Below are positions 7,102 to 14,553 of a stretch of 15,573 nucleotides of DNA, in pieces (the first letter of the stretch is position 1; each line of letters starts with the position of its first letter). The stretch is from the NCBI GenBank assembly GCA_002424495.1, contig DIKH01000340.1, positions 1-15,573 of the forward strand, written 5' to 3'. The translations under genes and the position numbers were made by a program. Source of the DNA: Desulfobacteraceae bacterium UBA5623 (lineage in GTDB: Bacteria > Desulfobacterota > DSM-4660 > Desulfatiglandales > Desulfatiglandaceae). The notes under the pieces were generated by a model. That model saw nothing but the letters and a program-made list of their open reading frames with translations. It had not been told where the DNA came from and ran no database searches.

Positions 7102-9630
7102 TCATCTTACAGTCTTGGCTCTTGCTGACGGCCGAACGACTGATCTGCCGGCTTTCTGTTTTCCTTTTTCCTTCCTTCCCTCCTTAATCTCATCACTTTT
7201 GCCTTCTTCACCAAAGTCTTTGAGACCTTCGGCCAGATTTTTTAGCCTTTCATTGACAAGGCAGTTAACGGTATTCTTTGGATATGTCCCGTCCGTCCGG
7301 CAATCACCAGCCTTTCTATCAGTCAAAATTTCAATACCTTCATCAATGGTTTTGACAGCATAAATATGAAATCTTCCATCGGCTACCGCCTCTACGACAT
7401 CTTTTCTCACCATGAGATCCTTTATATTGCTCTCAGGGATCAAAACCCCCTGCCTTCCTGTCAGTCCCACTTTGTTGCAGCAATCGAAAAATCCCTCTAT
7501 CTTTTCGTTCACTCCTCCAATGGCCTGAACCTCGCCATTCTGGTTTACAGACCCGGTCACAGCAATATATTGTTTGAGAGGAATACCGGAAAGGCTTGAC
7601 AGTAATGCATAGATCTCTGTAGATGAAGCGCTGTCGCCGTCAACTCCCCCGTAGGACTGCTCAAATGCAATACTGGCGCTCATCGTCAGGGGTTTATCCT
7701 GTGCGTATTTTTTTCGCAGATAACCGCCCAGGATCAGGACACCCTTGTTATGGGTATTGCCCGACAAATCCGCCTCTCTTTCAATATTAATAATGCCCGC
7801 ACGACCCATGGATGTAGAAGCGGTAATTCTTGAGGGCTTTCCGAACACATGGTCACCCAGGCTGTATACAGCAAGTCCATTGACCTGTCCGGTTACTTCA
7901 CCATCTACATCAATCTTCAATGTCCCGCGGTCAATCATTTCCTGTAAATGTTCCTCCATCAGATTGGAACGGTACGTCCTGGCCTCAATAGCCTTATCAA
8001 CATGATGTTCCGAAACCATTGGACTTCCTTCCATGGCGGCCCAGTAATCTGCCTCACGTATAAGATCGGTGATTGACGGGAAATTCGTGGAAATCTTCTC
8101 CTGTCTTCCAGCCATGCGGACCGCATGTTCCACCAGACAGGCGATCGCGGTCTTGTCAAAGGGTTTGAGGTTCTCTTCATCCTTTTTCAACTTGACAAAC
8201 TCTGCGAACTGGAGGACTGACTCCTCATTCTTGTCCATTGAGCTGTCAAAATCCGCCCTTACCTTGAATATCTTTGCCACATCCTCGTCATAGGAGAAAA
8301 GCAGATGAAAAATATAAGGTTCGGTAATAATCACAACCTTGACATCCACCTCGATTGGCTCGGGCTTCAGCCCCGATGTGGTAAAGAGGTAGAATGGGTC
8401 ATAGGTCTGGATTTCCATCTTCTCGGTTTTCAAGGCCCTTTTGAGAGACTGCCAGACTCCAGGCTCGATTAGCAGATCGAGGAGGTTTAATACCAGAAAT
8501 CCACCCTTGGCCTTAACAAAGGAGCCGGCCTTTATCTTGCTGAAATCGGTCTTCCATATACCGCTCTTGTCAACCACCCTTTCTATGCTGCCGAATAGAT
8601 TTCTGTAAGTCGGGTATGATTCTATAATTACAGGGGGGCCCTTTTGGTCGCTGTTGTCCACGAGAAGGTTAACTTGATAAGACAAAAAGGGATCTCCTTG
8701 AGGAGCGGCAAATATAATTCCCTGCATTTGATGTTGAGACTGAGATGAAAATATACTAAGATCATTGCACATGTCATCGGTCATATCATTAAAGTAACTT
8801 ACGATTTTCGCTGTATTATACCTTTTTTTAAGAGGCTCAATTAACTCATCCACCATTTTCATGAACATCAAACGGTCAGTATCCTCGATTCTTCGCTGCA
8901 CCTCTTTTTGCAATTCCTTCAGCTCAAGAAATATCTGATCTACCTCAGCCCTTAACTGGACCTGGTTTTTTTTCATAGCCTCAAATTCATCTTTCGGATA
9001 CCTTCCCTTTTCAACCATTTCCTCAACCTGATCAATATGAACAGGACTTCCATCAACCAGAGGCATAACATCAGGACGCTTTATCTCTCCCATCTGAATA
9101 TCTACAAGGGCGAAGCCGTGCTCTCTTACCTTCTTATCCAGGTCCTTGAAAAATGTCTTTCCCTTTTCTTCATATTCGGTCATAATCTCTTTTTTTTTGT
9201 TAAGATAGTCCGGGCTTCCAAAGAGCTGGGGTACTTCTTTTTTTAAGACCTCGATAAATTCATGGATGTCCTTTTTGAACTGTGTCCCTGTTCCGGCTTC
9301 AAGTGTCAACAACGTTGGTTCATCTGGGTTTTTAAAATTGTTCACATAACAAAGGTCCTCGGGGGCCGCACCGTTTTTTAATGATAATTCTTCAAGCATC
9401 TTCCTGACAGTAGCAAGCCTGCCTGAGCCTGAGGCCCCGGTGACAAAGACATTGTATCCCTGCTTTGCCATTCCCATACCGAACCTGAATGCTTCAACCC
9501 CCCTTTTCTGGCCAATAATATCTTTTAATGGTTTAAGATCTTCTGTATTATTGAAGGGAAGTATGGCAGGATCAAGTCTCCACCTCAATTTTTCAACCGG
9601 AACCTGCCTTAGATCATTTTTTTTGGGCAT
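7102..9630 (-). CDS. Lon-like AAA+ ATP-dependent serine protease
   Basis: An 842-residue cytosolic protease of the Lon-related family (LonB/LonC-like; lacks the classical LAN domain). Near the N-terminus IIGQKRGVEAF leads to a Walker A-like loop GASGSGRLAT, with Arg where Lys is usual. I recall GTGR in this family, so this is probably a family trait. The middle has a long, charged coiled-coil-like insert (about residues 140-260). The C-terminal S16 peptidase domain shows the Ser in DGDSASS (about 667) and the Lys in GGVNEKIEGF (about 710). The 43-residue spacing equals that in E. coli Lon (S679/K722). The tail from about 800 is basic and low in complexity. The ATG at 9630 follows GGAGG. Its TGA overlaps a possible early sodN start by three bases. 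It probably removes damaged proteins during stress, together with the Hsp20 gene just upstream. Confidence 0.9.
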   Translation of the reverse strand: MPKKNDLRQVPVEKLRWRLDPAILPFNNTEDLKPLKDIIGQKRGVEAFRFGMGMAKQGYNVFVTGASGSGRLATVRKMLEELSLKNGAAPEDLCYVNNFKNPDEPTLLTLEAGTGTQFKKDIHEFIEVLKKEVPQLFGSPDYLNKKKEIMTEYEEKGKTFFKDLDKKVREHGFALVDIQMGEIKRPDVMPLVDGSPVHIDQVEEMVEKGRYPKDEFEAMKKNQVQLRAEVDQIFLELKELQKEVQRRIEDTDRLMFMKMVDELIEPLKKRYNTAKIVSYFNDMTDDMCNDLSIFSSQSQHQMQGIIFAAPQGDPFLSYQVNLLVDNSDQKGPPVIIESYPTYRNLFGSIERVVDKSGIWKTDFSKIKAGSFVKAKGGFLVLNLLDLLIEPGVWQSLKRALKTEKMEIQTYDPFYLFTTSGLKPEPIEVDVKVVIITEPYIFHLLFSYDEDVAKIFKVRADFDSSMDKNEESVLQFAEFVKLKKDEENLKPFDKTAIACLVEHAVRMAGRQEKISTNFPSITDLIREADYWAAMEGSPMVSEHHVDKAIEARTYRSNLMEEHLQEMIDRGTLKIDVDGEVTGQVNGLAVYSLGDHVFGKPSRITASTSMGRAGIINIEREADLSGNTHNKGVLILGGYLRKKYAQDKPLTMSASIAFEQSYGGVDGDSASSTEIYALLSSLSGIPLKQYIAVTGSVNQNGEVQAIGGVNEKIEGFFDCCNKVGLTGRQGVLIPESNIKDLMVRKDVVEAVADGRFHIYAVKTIDEGIEILTDRKAGDCRTDGTYPKNTVNCLVNERLKNLAEGLKDFGEEGKSDEIKEGRKEKGKQKAGRSVVRPSARAKTVR

Positions 9631-9708
9631 TTAAAGGCCTCCTCGTCTTGCGCTCATCATCTACGATAGGGAGTCAATAATCTCATCCCACATACTTCTG
9701 AAACAACG

Positions 9709-10152
9709 TCATATTTCTATCTTCAATACCCTGCCTTTTTTCTGTTTGAGTTTCGGCATATTGATAGTTAAAACCCCTTCCTTATAAGTGGCCCTTACGT
9801 TATCAACAGTTATCCGGGAAGGAAGCTGTATTGTGCGGGTAAAAGACTTGTAGCTCTGTCGCGTCCTCACAAGGCCCTTCCCGCCCGTCACCTTCTCTAC
9901 CTTGCTCTCGATTTTAATAGTAAGGTCATTTTCGGTGATATCAATATTTATATCCTCAGGATTAATCCCGGGAATATTGACCTTAACCTTAAGGCTGTCT
10001 CTGGTCTCCGTCAAATCAATATCGGAAAGCTCAGTAATGGTCTTTGTTAATTCTGTGAGACCGAAATCACCCCATACCCGGTTAAATACCCGGTCCATTT
10101 CTCTGCGGAGTTTATCAAATTGCTGATCCTTCCATACAATCAGCTCAGGCAT
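9709..10152 (-). CDS. Hsp20/alpha-crystallin small heat shock protein
   Basis: A 147-residue ATP-independent holdase chaperone. The alpha-crystallin domain spans about residues 45-140, with VKVNIPGINPEDINIDI and the near-invariant A-x-x-x-x-GVL motif (ATYKEGVLTINMPK). The C-terminal IEI anchor motif for oligomer packing is present (LKIEI). The N-terminal arm (WKDQQFDKLRREMDRVFNRVW) is amphipathic, as in most sHSPs. The ATG at 10152 has a GGAGG site nine bases upstream. It lies 57 bases after FprA and 78 bases before the Lon-like protease. Chaperone then protease is a common pairing for handling aggregates. No CIRCE-type operator is visible upstream. Confidence 0.95.
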   Translation of the reverse strand: MPELIVWKDQQFDKLRREMDRVFNRVWGDFGLTELTKTITELSDIDLTETRDSLKVKVNIPGINPEDINIDITENDLTIKIESKVEKVTGGKGLVRTRQSYKSFTRTIQLPSRITVDNVRATYKEGVLTINMPKLKQKKGRVLKIEI

Positions 10153-10208
10153 TTTGAGGCCTCCTTTTACGAATAAATATTGACATGACCCTTAAACAGG
10201 TTCAGGGA

Positions 10209-11393
10209 CTATTCTGGCAATGCCCTGGCAATCTTTCTTCCCAGCTCAAAACACTCATCAAGCTTTTTATCATCCGGTACGAACTGGACCGTTATTCCGG
10301 GATCTATAATATCAAATTTCATCCCTTCCAGTTGGCGGTTAATAAGCTTTACAGCCTCTCCGCTCCAGCCATAAGATCCAAATGCGGCCGCGATTTTATT
10401 CTTTGGCCTAAGCCCCTTCATATAGGTAAACAAATCACTGACTGTTGGAAACAGGCCGTTATTGAGAGTTGGTGATCCGACTACGACTGCACCGGCATCC
10501 AGAAGCTCAGTCATGATATCACTGCGATGCCACTTACGAAGGTGCATCGGAACGGCCTCGACACCGTCCTTACCCAAACCGTCCACAATGGCATGGGCCA
10601 TCTTTTCTGTGCTTTCCCACATGGTATCGTAAACAACCAGGGCCTTCCTCTTTGGTTTCTGCTCACCCCATTCAACATAGGCCTTGATTATCTTGGACGG
10701 GTCTTTTCTCCAGATAATCCCATGGTCCGGGCAAATCATATCCAAGGCTAGATTCATGTCTGAGACCTTAGCGACCAAATCAAGTACAAGTTGTGAGTAC
10801 AATAAAAGGATATTCGCAAAGTATTTTCTTGCGTGTGGCATAATCTTATCCCCGATCTGGTCATCAAATCTTTCAAGCCCGGCATAGTGCTGGCCAAAGG
10901 CATCGCTTGAAAACAGCAACCTGTCTTCCTTTACATAGGAAAACATACTGTCAGGCCAGTGAAGCATCCTGGTCTCAAGAAAGGTAAGGCTCCTTTTTCC
11001 AAGCCTTAACTCGCCGCCGTTTTCAACCGGTTGATAATTCCAATTATTGAGAAAATGCATTGAAAGGTTTTTGTAGCCTGCCTTGGAACAATAGAGGGGT
11101 TTATTCTCCCCAACCCTGTGCATAAGCCTGGCAAGCCCCCCTGAGTGGTCCATTTCCGTGTGATTGCTTACTACATAATCAATCTTTTTTGGATCAATAA
11201 TCTGTGCAATATTTGATATCAACTGGTCTGCAAACTCCTTTTTGACCGTATCAATAAGAGTTACATGATCGTCCAGTATCAAATATGAATTATAGGTTGA
11301 ACCCTGATAGGTAGAGTACCCGTGGAAGTCACGTATATTCCAGTCAATGCAGCCTACCCAAAATATATCCTTAGCAATCTCAATCGGTTTCAT
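10209..11393 (-). CDS. fprA: FprA-family flavodiiron protein (oxygen/NO reductase)
   Basis: A 394-residue A-type flavoprotein that reduces O2 to water, or NO to N2O, with electrons from rubredoxin. The metallo-beta-lactamase-like domain has all diiron ligands: H78, E80, D82, H83, H145, D164 and H224, almost the same numbering as Desulfovibrio gigas ROO (79/81/83/84/146/165/226). A flavodoxin domain with FMN-binding VVYDTMWESTEKMA starts near 252 and ends with FGSYGWSGEA. There is no fused rubredoxin or reductase domain, so it should use the separate rubredoxins encoded upstream. Two ATGs are in frame. The one at 11393 is preferred because of an AAGGGG site and because the fold begins there; the ATG at 11408 has none. 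It overlaps the histidine kinase stop by 14 bases, so the sensor and FprA are co-expressed. Confidence 0.94.
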   Translation of the reverse strand: MKPIEIAKDIFWVGCIDWNIRDFHGYSTYQGSTYNSYLILDDHVTLIDTVKKEFADQLISNIAQIIDPKKIDYVVSNHTEMDHSGGLARLMHRVGENKPLYCSKAGYKNLSMHFLNNWNYQPVENGGELRLGKRSLTFLETRMLHWPDSMFSYVKEDRLLFSSDAFGQHYAGLERFDDQIGDKIMPHARKYFANILLLYSQLVLDLVAKVSDMNLALDMICPDHGIIWRKDPSKIIKAYVEWGEQKPKRKALVVYDTMWESTEKMAHAIVDGLGKDGVEAVPMHLRKWHRSDIMTELLDAGAVVVGSPTLNNGLFPTVSDLFTYMKGLRPKNKIAAAFGSYGWSGEAVKLINRQLEGMKFDIIDPGITVQFVPDDKKLDECFELGRKIARALPE

Positions 11394-12513
11394 TTTTTTC
11401 CCCTTCATTTTGCTGGCCAGCCTGCGAAATTACGACCGGCATGATTATTTTGAAGGTGCTTCCCTTTCCCACTTCGCTCGTAAACATGAAGGAACTTCCC
11501 TCATGTGCCTCGATAATGCCTTTTGAAATACTAAGTCCCAGCCCTGTCCCGTTTTTCTTGGTTGTGAAAAACGGAGAGAGCACTCTTTCCCTGTCACATG
11601 CAGCAATACCACATCCATTATCTACAATGGATATTTCAACATATCCATTTTCTTCCGTGGACGTTACCTGTATACTGCCCCCCTTTTCCACAGCCTCAAT
11701 AGCGTTTTTGATCAGATTTAATATCACCTGTTTGAGCTTATCCCTGTCCGCATTAATAATAATCGGCCTCTCGATTTTGGAGAATTCAACATTGATATCC
11801 CTTTTTACGCAATCATGCCTGACAAAAGCATTAATTTCAGAGAGTAAACCACCAACTTCAATTTTTTCACATTTCATTACACCCGGCTGATAAAAATCCT
11901 TAAGTTCACCCAAGAGTCTCTCAAGTCTCAGGACCTCCTCCGAGATAACGTTCAGCTTTGTAATCACCTTATCATCAGATGATTGGCGGAGAAGCTGGTT
12001 TGCGAACCCCCCAATCATCATCAGGGGGTTTTTTATCTCATGCGTGATCTCCGCCACTAACTGGCCCAATGCCGCCAGACGCTCTGATTCGGCTATCTTT
12101 TTCTGAAGCTCCATTTTTTCCGTAAGATCAGTTACAATAGCAGTAAAATAAAGATGTTCATCTACCTCTGAAACAGAAAAAGAAATATTTGCCGGAAATG
12201 TTTCCCCTCCCTTTCTGGCGGCAATCATTTCCGTGTCATGTCCTATGCGTCGTGCATGCCTTGTCTTCACATATTTTTCAACTGCGTTGCGGTGATCACG
12301 GCTACAGCCGGGGGCCATAATTATTCCGAGATCCCGGCCCATTACCTCTTCCCGGCTGTAACCGAATACCTTTTCAGCGGCCCTGTTAAACAAAACCACT
12401 TCGTGTTTCTCATTTATAGTGACAAAGGCCTCATTTGTATTTTCTACAGCACTTCGCAGAATAGAAAGCTCTTTATCATTCATATTGGAAGACGGTGCCT
12501 GCACTGAACTCAT
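11380..12513 (-). CDS. Soluble PAS-domain sensor histidine kinase
   Basis: A histidine kinase of about 377 residues. A PAS domain covers roughly residues 20-130 (AVENTNEAFVTINE, FGYSREEVMGRDL). It is followed by the H-box (EITHEIKNPL, phospho-His about 158), the N-box (NLIKNAIEA, about 266-274), the G1 box DNGCGI (298-303) and the G2 box GTGLGL (322-327). No membrane segments or signal peptide are present, so it senses something inside the cell. The PAS domain has no obvious haem or flavin Cys motif. The chosen ATG at 12513 overlaps the previous stop in ATGA form. An in-frame ATG at 12543 would overlap more, and 12483 is also possible. No response regulator is in the window, so its partner lies elsewhere. 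It is immediately followed by fprA, which suggests an oxygen, NO or redox signal, by inference only. Confidence 0.88.
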   Translation of the reverse strand: MSSVQAPSSNMNDKELSILRSAVENTNEAFVTINEKHEVVLFNRAAEKVFGYSREEVMGRDLGIIMAPGCSRDHRNAVEKYVKTRHARRIGHDTEMIAARKGGETFPANISFSVSEVDEHLYFTAIVTDLTEKMELQKKIAESERLAALGQLVAEITHEIKNPLMMIGGFANQLLRQSSDDKVITKLNVISEEVLRLERLLGELKDFYQPGVMKCEKIEVGGLLSEINAFVRHDCVKRDINVEFSKIERPIIINADRDKLKQVILNLIKNAIEAVEKGGSIQVTSTEENGYVEISIVDNGCGIAACDRERVLSPFFTTKKNGTGLGLSISKGIIEAHEGSSFMFTSEVGKGSTFKIIMPVVISQAGQQNEGEKNETD

Positions 12514-12719
12514 TGCCCTTTCAACCTGCATTCCTTGTCCCACTCAGGGCACGCTGTTTCCATGGGAGTACTATACTGCAACAGACATTCATGACATTCC
12601 ATGTCCACATTGGGGACATCACCAAATTTTTCCTTTATCTCTTCAGAAGAAAGATGGTTAACGGCGCTACAACCGCATTTTGGGCATGTGGTCTCTATCC
12701 GGTATTTCTTTTTTGTCAT
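12510..12719 (-). CDS. Small Cys-rich zinc-ribbon-like protein (69 aa)
   Basis: A 69-residue soluble protein. The N-terminal CPKCGC (about 12-17) and CHEC (about 42-45) make a plausible four-Cys zinc ribbon or rubredoxin-like knuckle pair. Further Cys residues occur at about 57 and 63 near the C-terminus. I do not recognise a named family. The ATG at 12719 has a GGAG site about eight bases upstream. The stop overlaps the histidine kinase start (ATGA). It follows the 52-residue rubredoxin by 44 bases, so it belongs to the run of small metal-binding proteins. Confidence 0.7.
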   Translation of the reverse strand: MTKKKYRIETTCPKCGCSAVNHLSSEEIKEKFGDVPNVDMECHECLLQYSTPMETACPEWDKECRLKGQ

Positions 12720-12763
12720 TTTTCAACTCCTGTAACATGGTCATAAAATTGCCGCTTGATTTT

Positions 12764-12922
12764 TTACTCCTTATTGAATTCCTCCTTTGTCGCCCCACAG
12801 ATCGGGCATGTCCAGTCATCCGGCAGGTCTTCAAAAGGCGTTCCCGGATCTATACCATTGTCCGGATCTCCCTCTTTTGGATCATACACGTAACCGCATA
12901 AACTACATACATACCTATCCAT
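12764..12922 (-). CDS. rub: Rubredoxin, standard length (52 aa)
   Basis: A classical one-iron electron carrier of 52 residues. Four Cys bind a single Fe: CSLC (C6, C9) and CPIC (C39, C42), with the standard 29-residue spacing. The conserved YVYDP, PGTPFEDLPDDWTCP and GATKEEF stretches are all present. It should carry electrons from the NAD(P)H flavoprotein to FprA, desulfoferrodoxin and rubrerythrin. The frame can be read back to 13063, but that part is only the shifted copy of the previous rubredoxin. The true ATG at 12922 has a GGAGG site eight bases upstream. It starts 19 bases after the shorter rubredoxin and is 44 bases before the 69-residue gene. Confidence 0.97.
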   Translation of the reverse strand: MDRYVCSLCGYVYDPKEGDPDNGIDPGTPFEDLPDDWTCPICGATKEEFNKE

Positions 12923-12941
12923 TCTTAAATCCTCCGATTTA

Positions 12942-13085
12942 CTAGGCCTCTTTTTCAAATTGATCCTTAGACGCCCCGCAGACGGGACAAGTCCACTCAT
13001 CCGGCAGGTCTTCAAATGCTGTTCCTTCAACCGCAGGGTCATATTCAAAACCGCACACTCCACAGACGTATTTATCCACTTCCAT
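12942..13085 (-). CDS. Rubredoxin, short-loop type (47 aa)
   Basis: A second rubredoxin, too short for usual length cut-offs. Translation of the minus strand from the ATG at 13085 gives CGVC (C8, C11) and CPVC (C33, C36), with YDPAVEGTAFEDLPDEW between them and ASKDQFEKE at the end. The gap between the two Cys pairs is 21 residues instead of 29, so eight residues of the loop are missing. The known 45-residue Desulfovibrio desulfuricans rubredoxin has a similar deletion. All four iron ligands and the hydrophobic core residues Y6, F13 and W31 are kept, so it should fold and bind iron. A ribosome site (GGGAGG) lies six bases upstream. It stands 39 bases after the 60-residue Cys-rich gene and forms a tandem pair with the standard rubredoxin. 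Confidence 0.95.
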   Translation of the reverse strand: MEVDKYVCGVCGFEYDPAVEGTAFEDLPDEWTCPVCGASKDQFEKEA

Positions 13086-13124
13086 AACCTCCCAATATCA
13101 TATATTTAACAATCAGTTGTATGC

Positions 13125-13307
13125 TCAAGCTTCGAGACTGCACATGGTAAAATCAATTTCCTTGCCGCACCCTTTACAGGTGTGGGTCTTATCAAATTCA
13201 TCTGAAAATATTTCTTTATCTTTGCCGCAGTTCGGACACTTGCAGTTAAGGGTGGATAAATGCTTAAACTGCTCAAAACCAGGGCAGTGTTTTGGTGTAG
13301 TAGCCAT
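13125..13307 (-). CDS. Small Cys-rich zinc-ribbon protein (60 aa)
   Basis: A 60-residue protein with seven cysteines: C8, the CKCPNC group (22, 24, 27), CKGC (44, 47) and C56. The CPNC and CKGC pairs are 16 residues apart and form a likely zinc ribbon or small rubredoxin-like iron site. It resembles small uncharacterised Cys-rich proteins common near rubrerythrin genes in sulfate reducers, as far as I recall. The ATG at 13307 has a GGAGG site eight bases upstream. It sits between the flavodoxin and the two rubredoxins. Its function is unknown; electron transfer or metal handling is plausible. Confidence 0.8.
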   Translation of the reverse strand: MATTPKHCPGFEQFKHLSTLNCKCPNCGKDKEIFSDEFDKTHTCKGCGKEIDFTMCSLEA

Positions 13308-13351
13308 TGTTCATTCCTCCATTATAAATTCGGGTTTTTAATAATTCGCAG

Positions 13352-13786
13352 TCATTTTATTTTTTTTGCAAGCTCGCGGCCATAATCCTGAGCCATTTGG
13401 ACTCCACCCTGTAAATGAGCTGATTTCAGTCTTAAAGATCCCCCCACCACATCCATATTGAATATATGTTGCATTGTGTCAAAAATCCTGTCAGTGGCCT
13501 CTCCGCTCCATCCGAATGAGCCAAACGATCCTCCTGCCTTTCCCTCAAGATTCGCCTTTTCAGCCAGAAACAGCATGGTCTTCATCTTTCCCATCATCTC
13601 GCCGTGATAGGTGGCCGAGCCGAAGGCGTAGCCGTCATAGCCTTCAAGGTCCTTTTCGGTCTTAACATCCGTAACATTTTTAACAGTTGCCTCATGACCC
13701 TCAAGCCGGATTCCCTCCGCTATCAGATCTCCGATCCTCTTTGTGCCCCCGCTGTTGGTTGAATATATCACCAATACCTTTCCCAT
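13352..13786 (-). CDS. Flavodoxin family protein
   Basis: A 144-residue FMN-binding electron carrier. The N-terminal phosphate loop IYSTNSGGTKRIG (about 6-18) is the flavodoxin signature. AFGSATYHGEM (about 54-64) and SFGWSGEA (about 91-98) bind the isoalloxazine ring. This short flavodoxin is closely like the C-terminal domain of FprA in the same window (FGSYGWSGEA), including length and spacing. In this context it may substitute for ferredoxin or rubredoxin when iron is oxidised or scarce. The frame opens at 13813, but the ATG at 13786 has a GGAG site six bases upstream and the fold begins at once. A palindrome lies 56-70 bases upstream. Confidence 0.9.
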   Translation of the reverse strand: MGKVLVIYSTNSGGTKRIGDLIAEGIRLEGHEATVKNVTDVKTEKDLEGYDGYAFGSATYHGEMMGKMKTMLFLAEKANLEGKAGGSFGSFGWSGEATDRIFDTMQHIFNMDVVGGSLRLKSAHLQGGVQMAQDYGRELAKKIK

Positions 13787-13841
13787 GGTCAACTCCTTTA
13801 TAAATATCATCACAAATCAAAGGTCAGGTCCCGCTCTGATA

Positions 13842-13856
13842 AATCTCATTGAGATT
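13842..13856. promoter_or_regulatory. 7-1-7 inverted repeat, candidate operator before the flavodoxin gene
   Basis: The sequence AATCTCA-T-TGAGATT is a perfect palindrome with seven-base arms and a one-base centre. It lies in the 89-base gap between the ferritin-like stop and the flavodoxin start. The 7-1-7 layout is that of Fur/PerR-family operators, though the bases do not match a classic Fur or PerR box closely. It is not followed by a T-run, so a terminator is unlikely. The role is inferred from shape and position. Confidence 0.4.
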
Positions 13857-13875
13857 AAATACAGACATCAATCAG

Positions 13876-14337
13876 CTAATCCCCCTGTTTGGCCATGTAA
13901 TCATCATACATGGTTTCGAGTTTCAGCTTATGGCCGGCCTCTTCCTGACATAACATCTTAAGCACCTTTTTTAGATCCGCTTCATCAGCCTTTTCCAATA
14001 GTTCGTTATATAGCTTGAGGGATAACTCCTCCCGCTTCATCGCAAGCCTGAGCAGATCAGGATAGCCCATGCCTTTTTCATAGTCTAAGTCTACAATATA
14101 ATTACTCCGCTTGATATCAGTTACCCATTTGAATTTGTAGTCAGCCAGCTTTGTTTTATCTTTTCCAAAATTTACAAGCATGTCATAGTGCTTTTGCTCT
14201 TCCCTGGCAAACCCCTGCAACATCTCTTTGGCACCTGTATTGGGGGCCTGCTTGGCAAGGCCGTCATAAAATTCAACAGCCTCCTTTTCCTTGTCTGCTG
14301 CAAAGGAAATTATGTCTTCAAAGGATTTAAAATTCAT
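13876..14337 (-). CDS. Ferritin-like diiron protein (rubrerythrin core without rubredoxin domain)
   Basis: A 153-residue four-helix diiron protein of the rubrerythrin/ferritin-like superfamily. Both half-sites show the two family motifs: E17-x6-Y24 with E47-x2-H50, and E103-x6-Y110 with E133-x2-H136. It would reduce peroxide or store and oxidise iron. It lacks the C-terminal rubredoxin domain found in true rubrerythrin. A separate 50-residue rubredoxin-like gene ends 38 bases upstream and could supply the electron-transfer module. The frame opens at a TTG at 14358, but I choose the ATG at 14337 with its GGAG site nine bases upstream. It is cytosolic, with no signal peptide. Confidence 0.88.
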   Translation of the reverse strand: MNFKSFEDIISFAADKEKEAVEFYDGLAKQAPNTGAKEMLQGFAREEQKHYDMLVNFGKDKTKLADYKFKWVTDIKRSNYIVDLDYEKGMGYPDLLRLAMKREELSLKLYNELLEKADEADLKKVLKMLCQEEAGHKLKLETMYDDYMAKQGD

Positions 14338-14375
14338 ATCGTCTTCTCCTTTTTTCAACTCAGATCGTTATTTCA

Positions 14376-14528
14376 TTACAGTCTCTTATCCACACCTGTG
14401 CTGCCGCAATCCGGGATATAACATGAGACATCTACAAATTCACATTTCTCCTTGCATGAAGGGCATGTGTCCGGTGGTTTATCAATCTTTAGGATGTATC
14501 CACATTTGTTGCATTTCCATTCTGTCAT
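14376..14528 (-). CDS. Rubredoxin-like small Cys-rich protein (50 aa)
   Basis: A 50-residue protein found by direct translation of the minus strand. It begins MTEWKCNKCGYILKI and has CNKC (6, 9), CPSC (22, 25), Cys 29, Cys 36 and Cys 41, ending CGSTGVDKRL. The first two pairs resemble the rubredoxin module at the end of rubrerythrin (WRCRNCGY ... CPAC), with a shortened 12-residue loop. The extra C-terminal Cys residues suggest a second metal site or a disulfide. I recall similar proteins beside rubrerythrin genes in anaerobes, without a confirmed role. The ATG at 14528 has a GGAGG site eight bases upstream. It precedes the ferritin-like gene and follows desulfoferrodoxin by 53 bases. Confidence 0.88.
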   Translation of the reverse strand: MTEWKCNKCGYILKIDKPPDTCPSCKEKCEFVDVSCYIPDCGSTGVDKRL

Positions 14529-14553
14529 TTTTGTATCCTCCTTTCATGGGATA

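Noticed and set aside
7037..7105. Early start of sodN at 7105, overlapping the Lon-like stop
   Set aside because: It would place 23 mostly polar residues before the signal peptide. The ATG at 7036 has a strong ribosome site and leaves a standard leader.
9631..9708. Search for a promoter or terminator hairpin between hsp20 and the Lon-like gene
   Set aside because: No convincing -35/-10 pair with proper spacing and no stem with a T-run was found.
11441..11890. 149-residue plus-strand open frame opposite the histidine kinase
   Set aside because: It is low-complexity Ser/Leu/Ile rich and antisense to clear kinase motifs. No gene-like features are seen.
12923..13063. N-terminal extension that would turn the 52-residue rubredoxin into a 99-residue protein
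   Set aside because: This stretch is the short rubredoxin gene read in another frame. The standard rubredoxin has its own ATG at 12922 with a GGAGG site.
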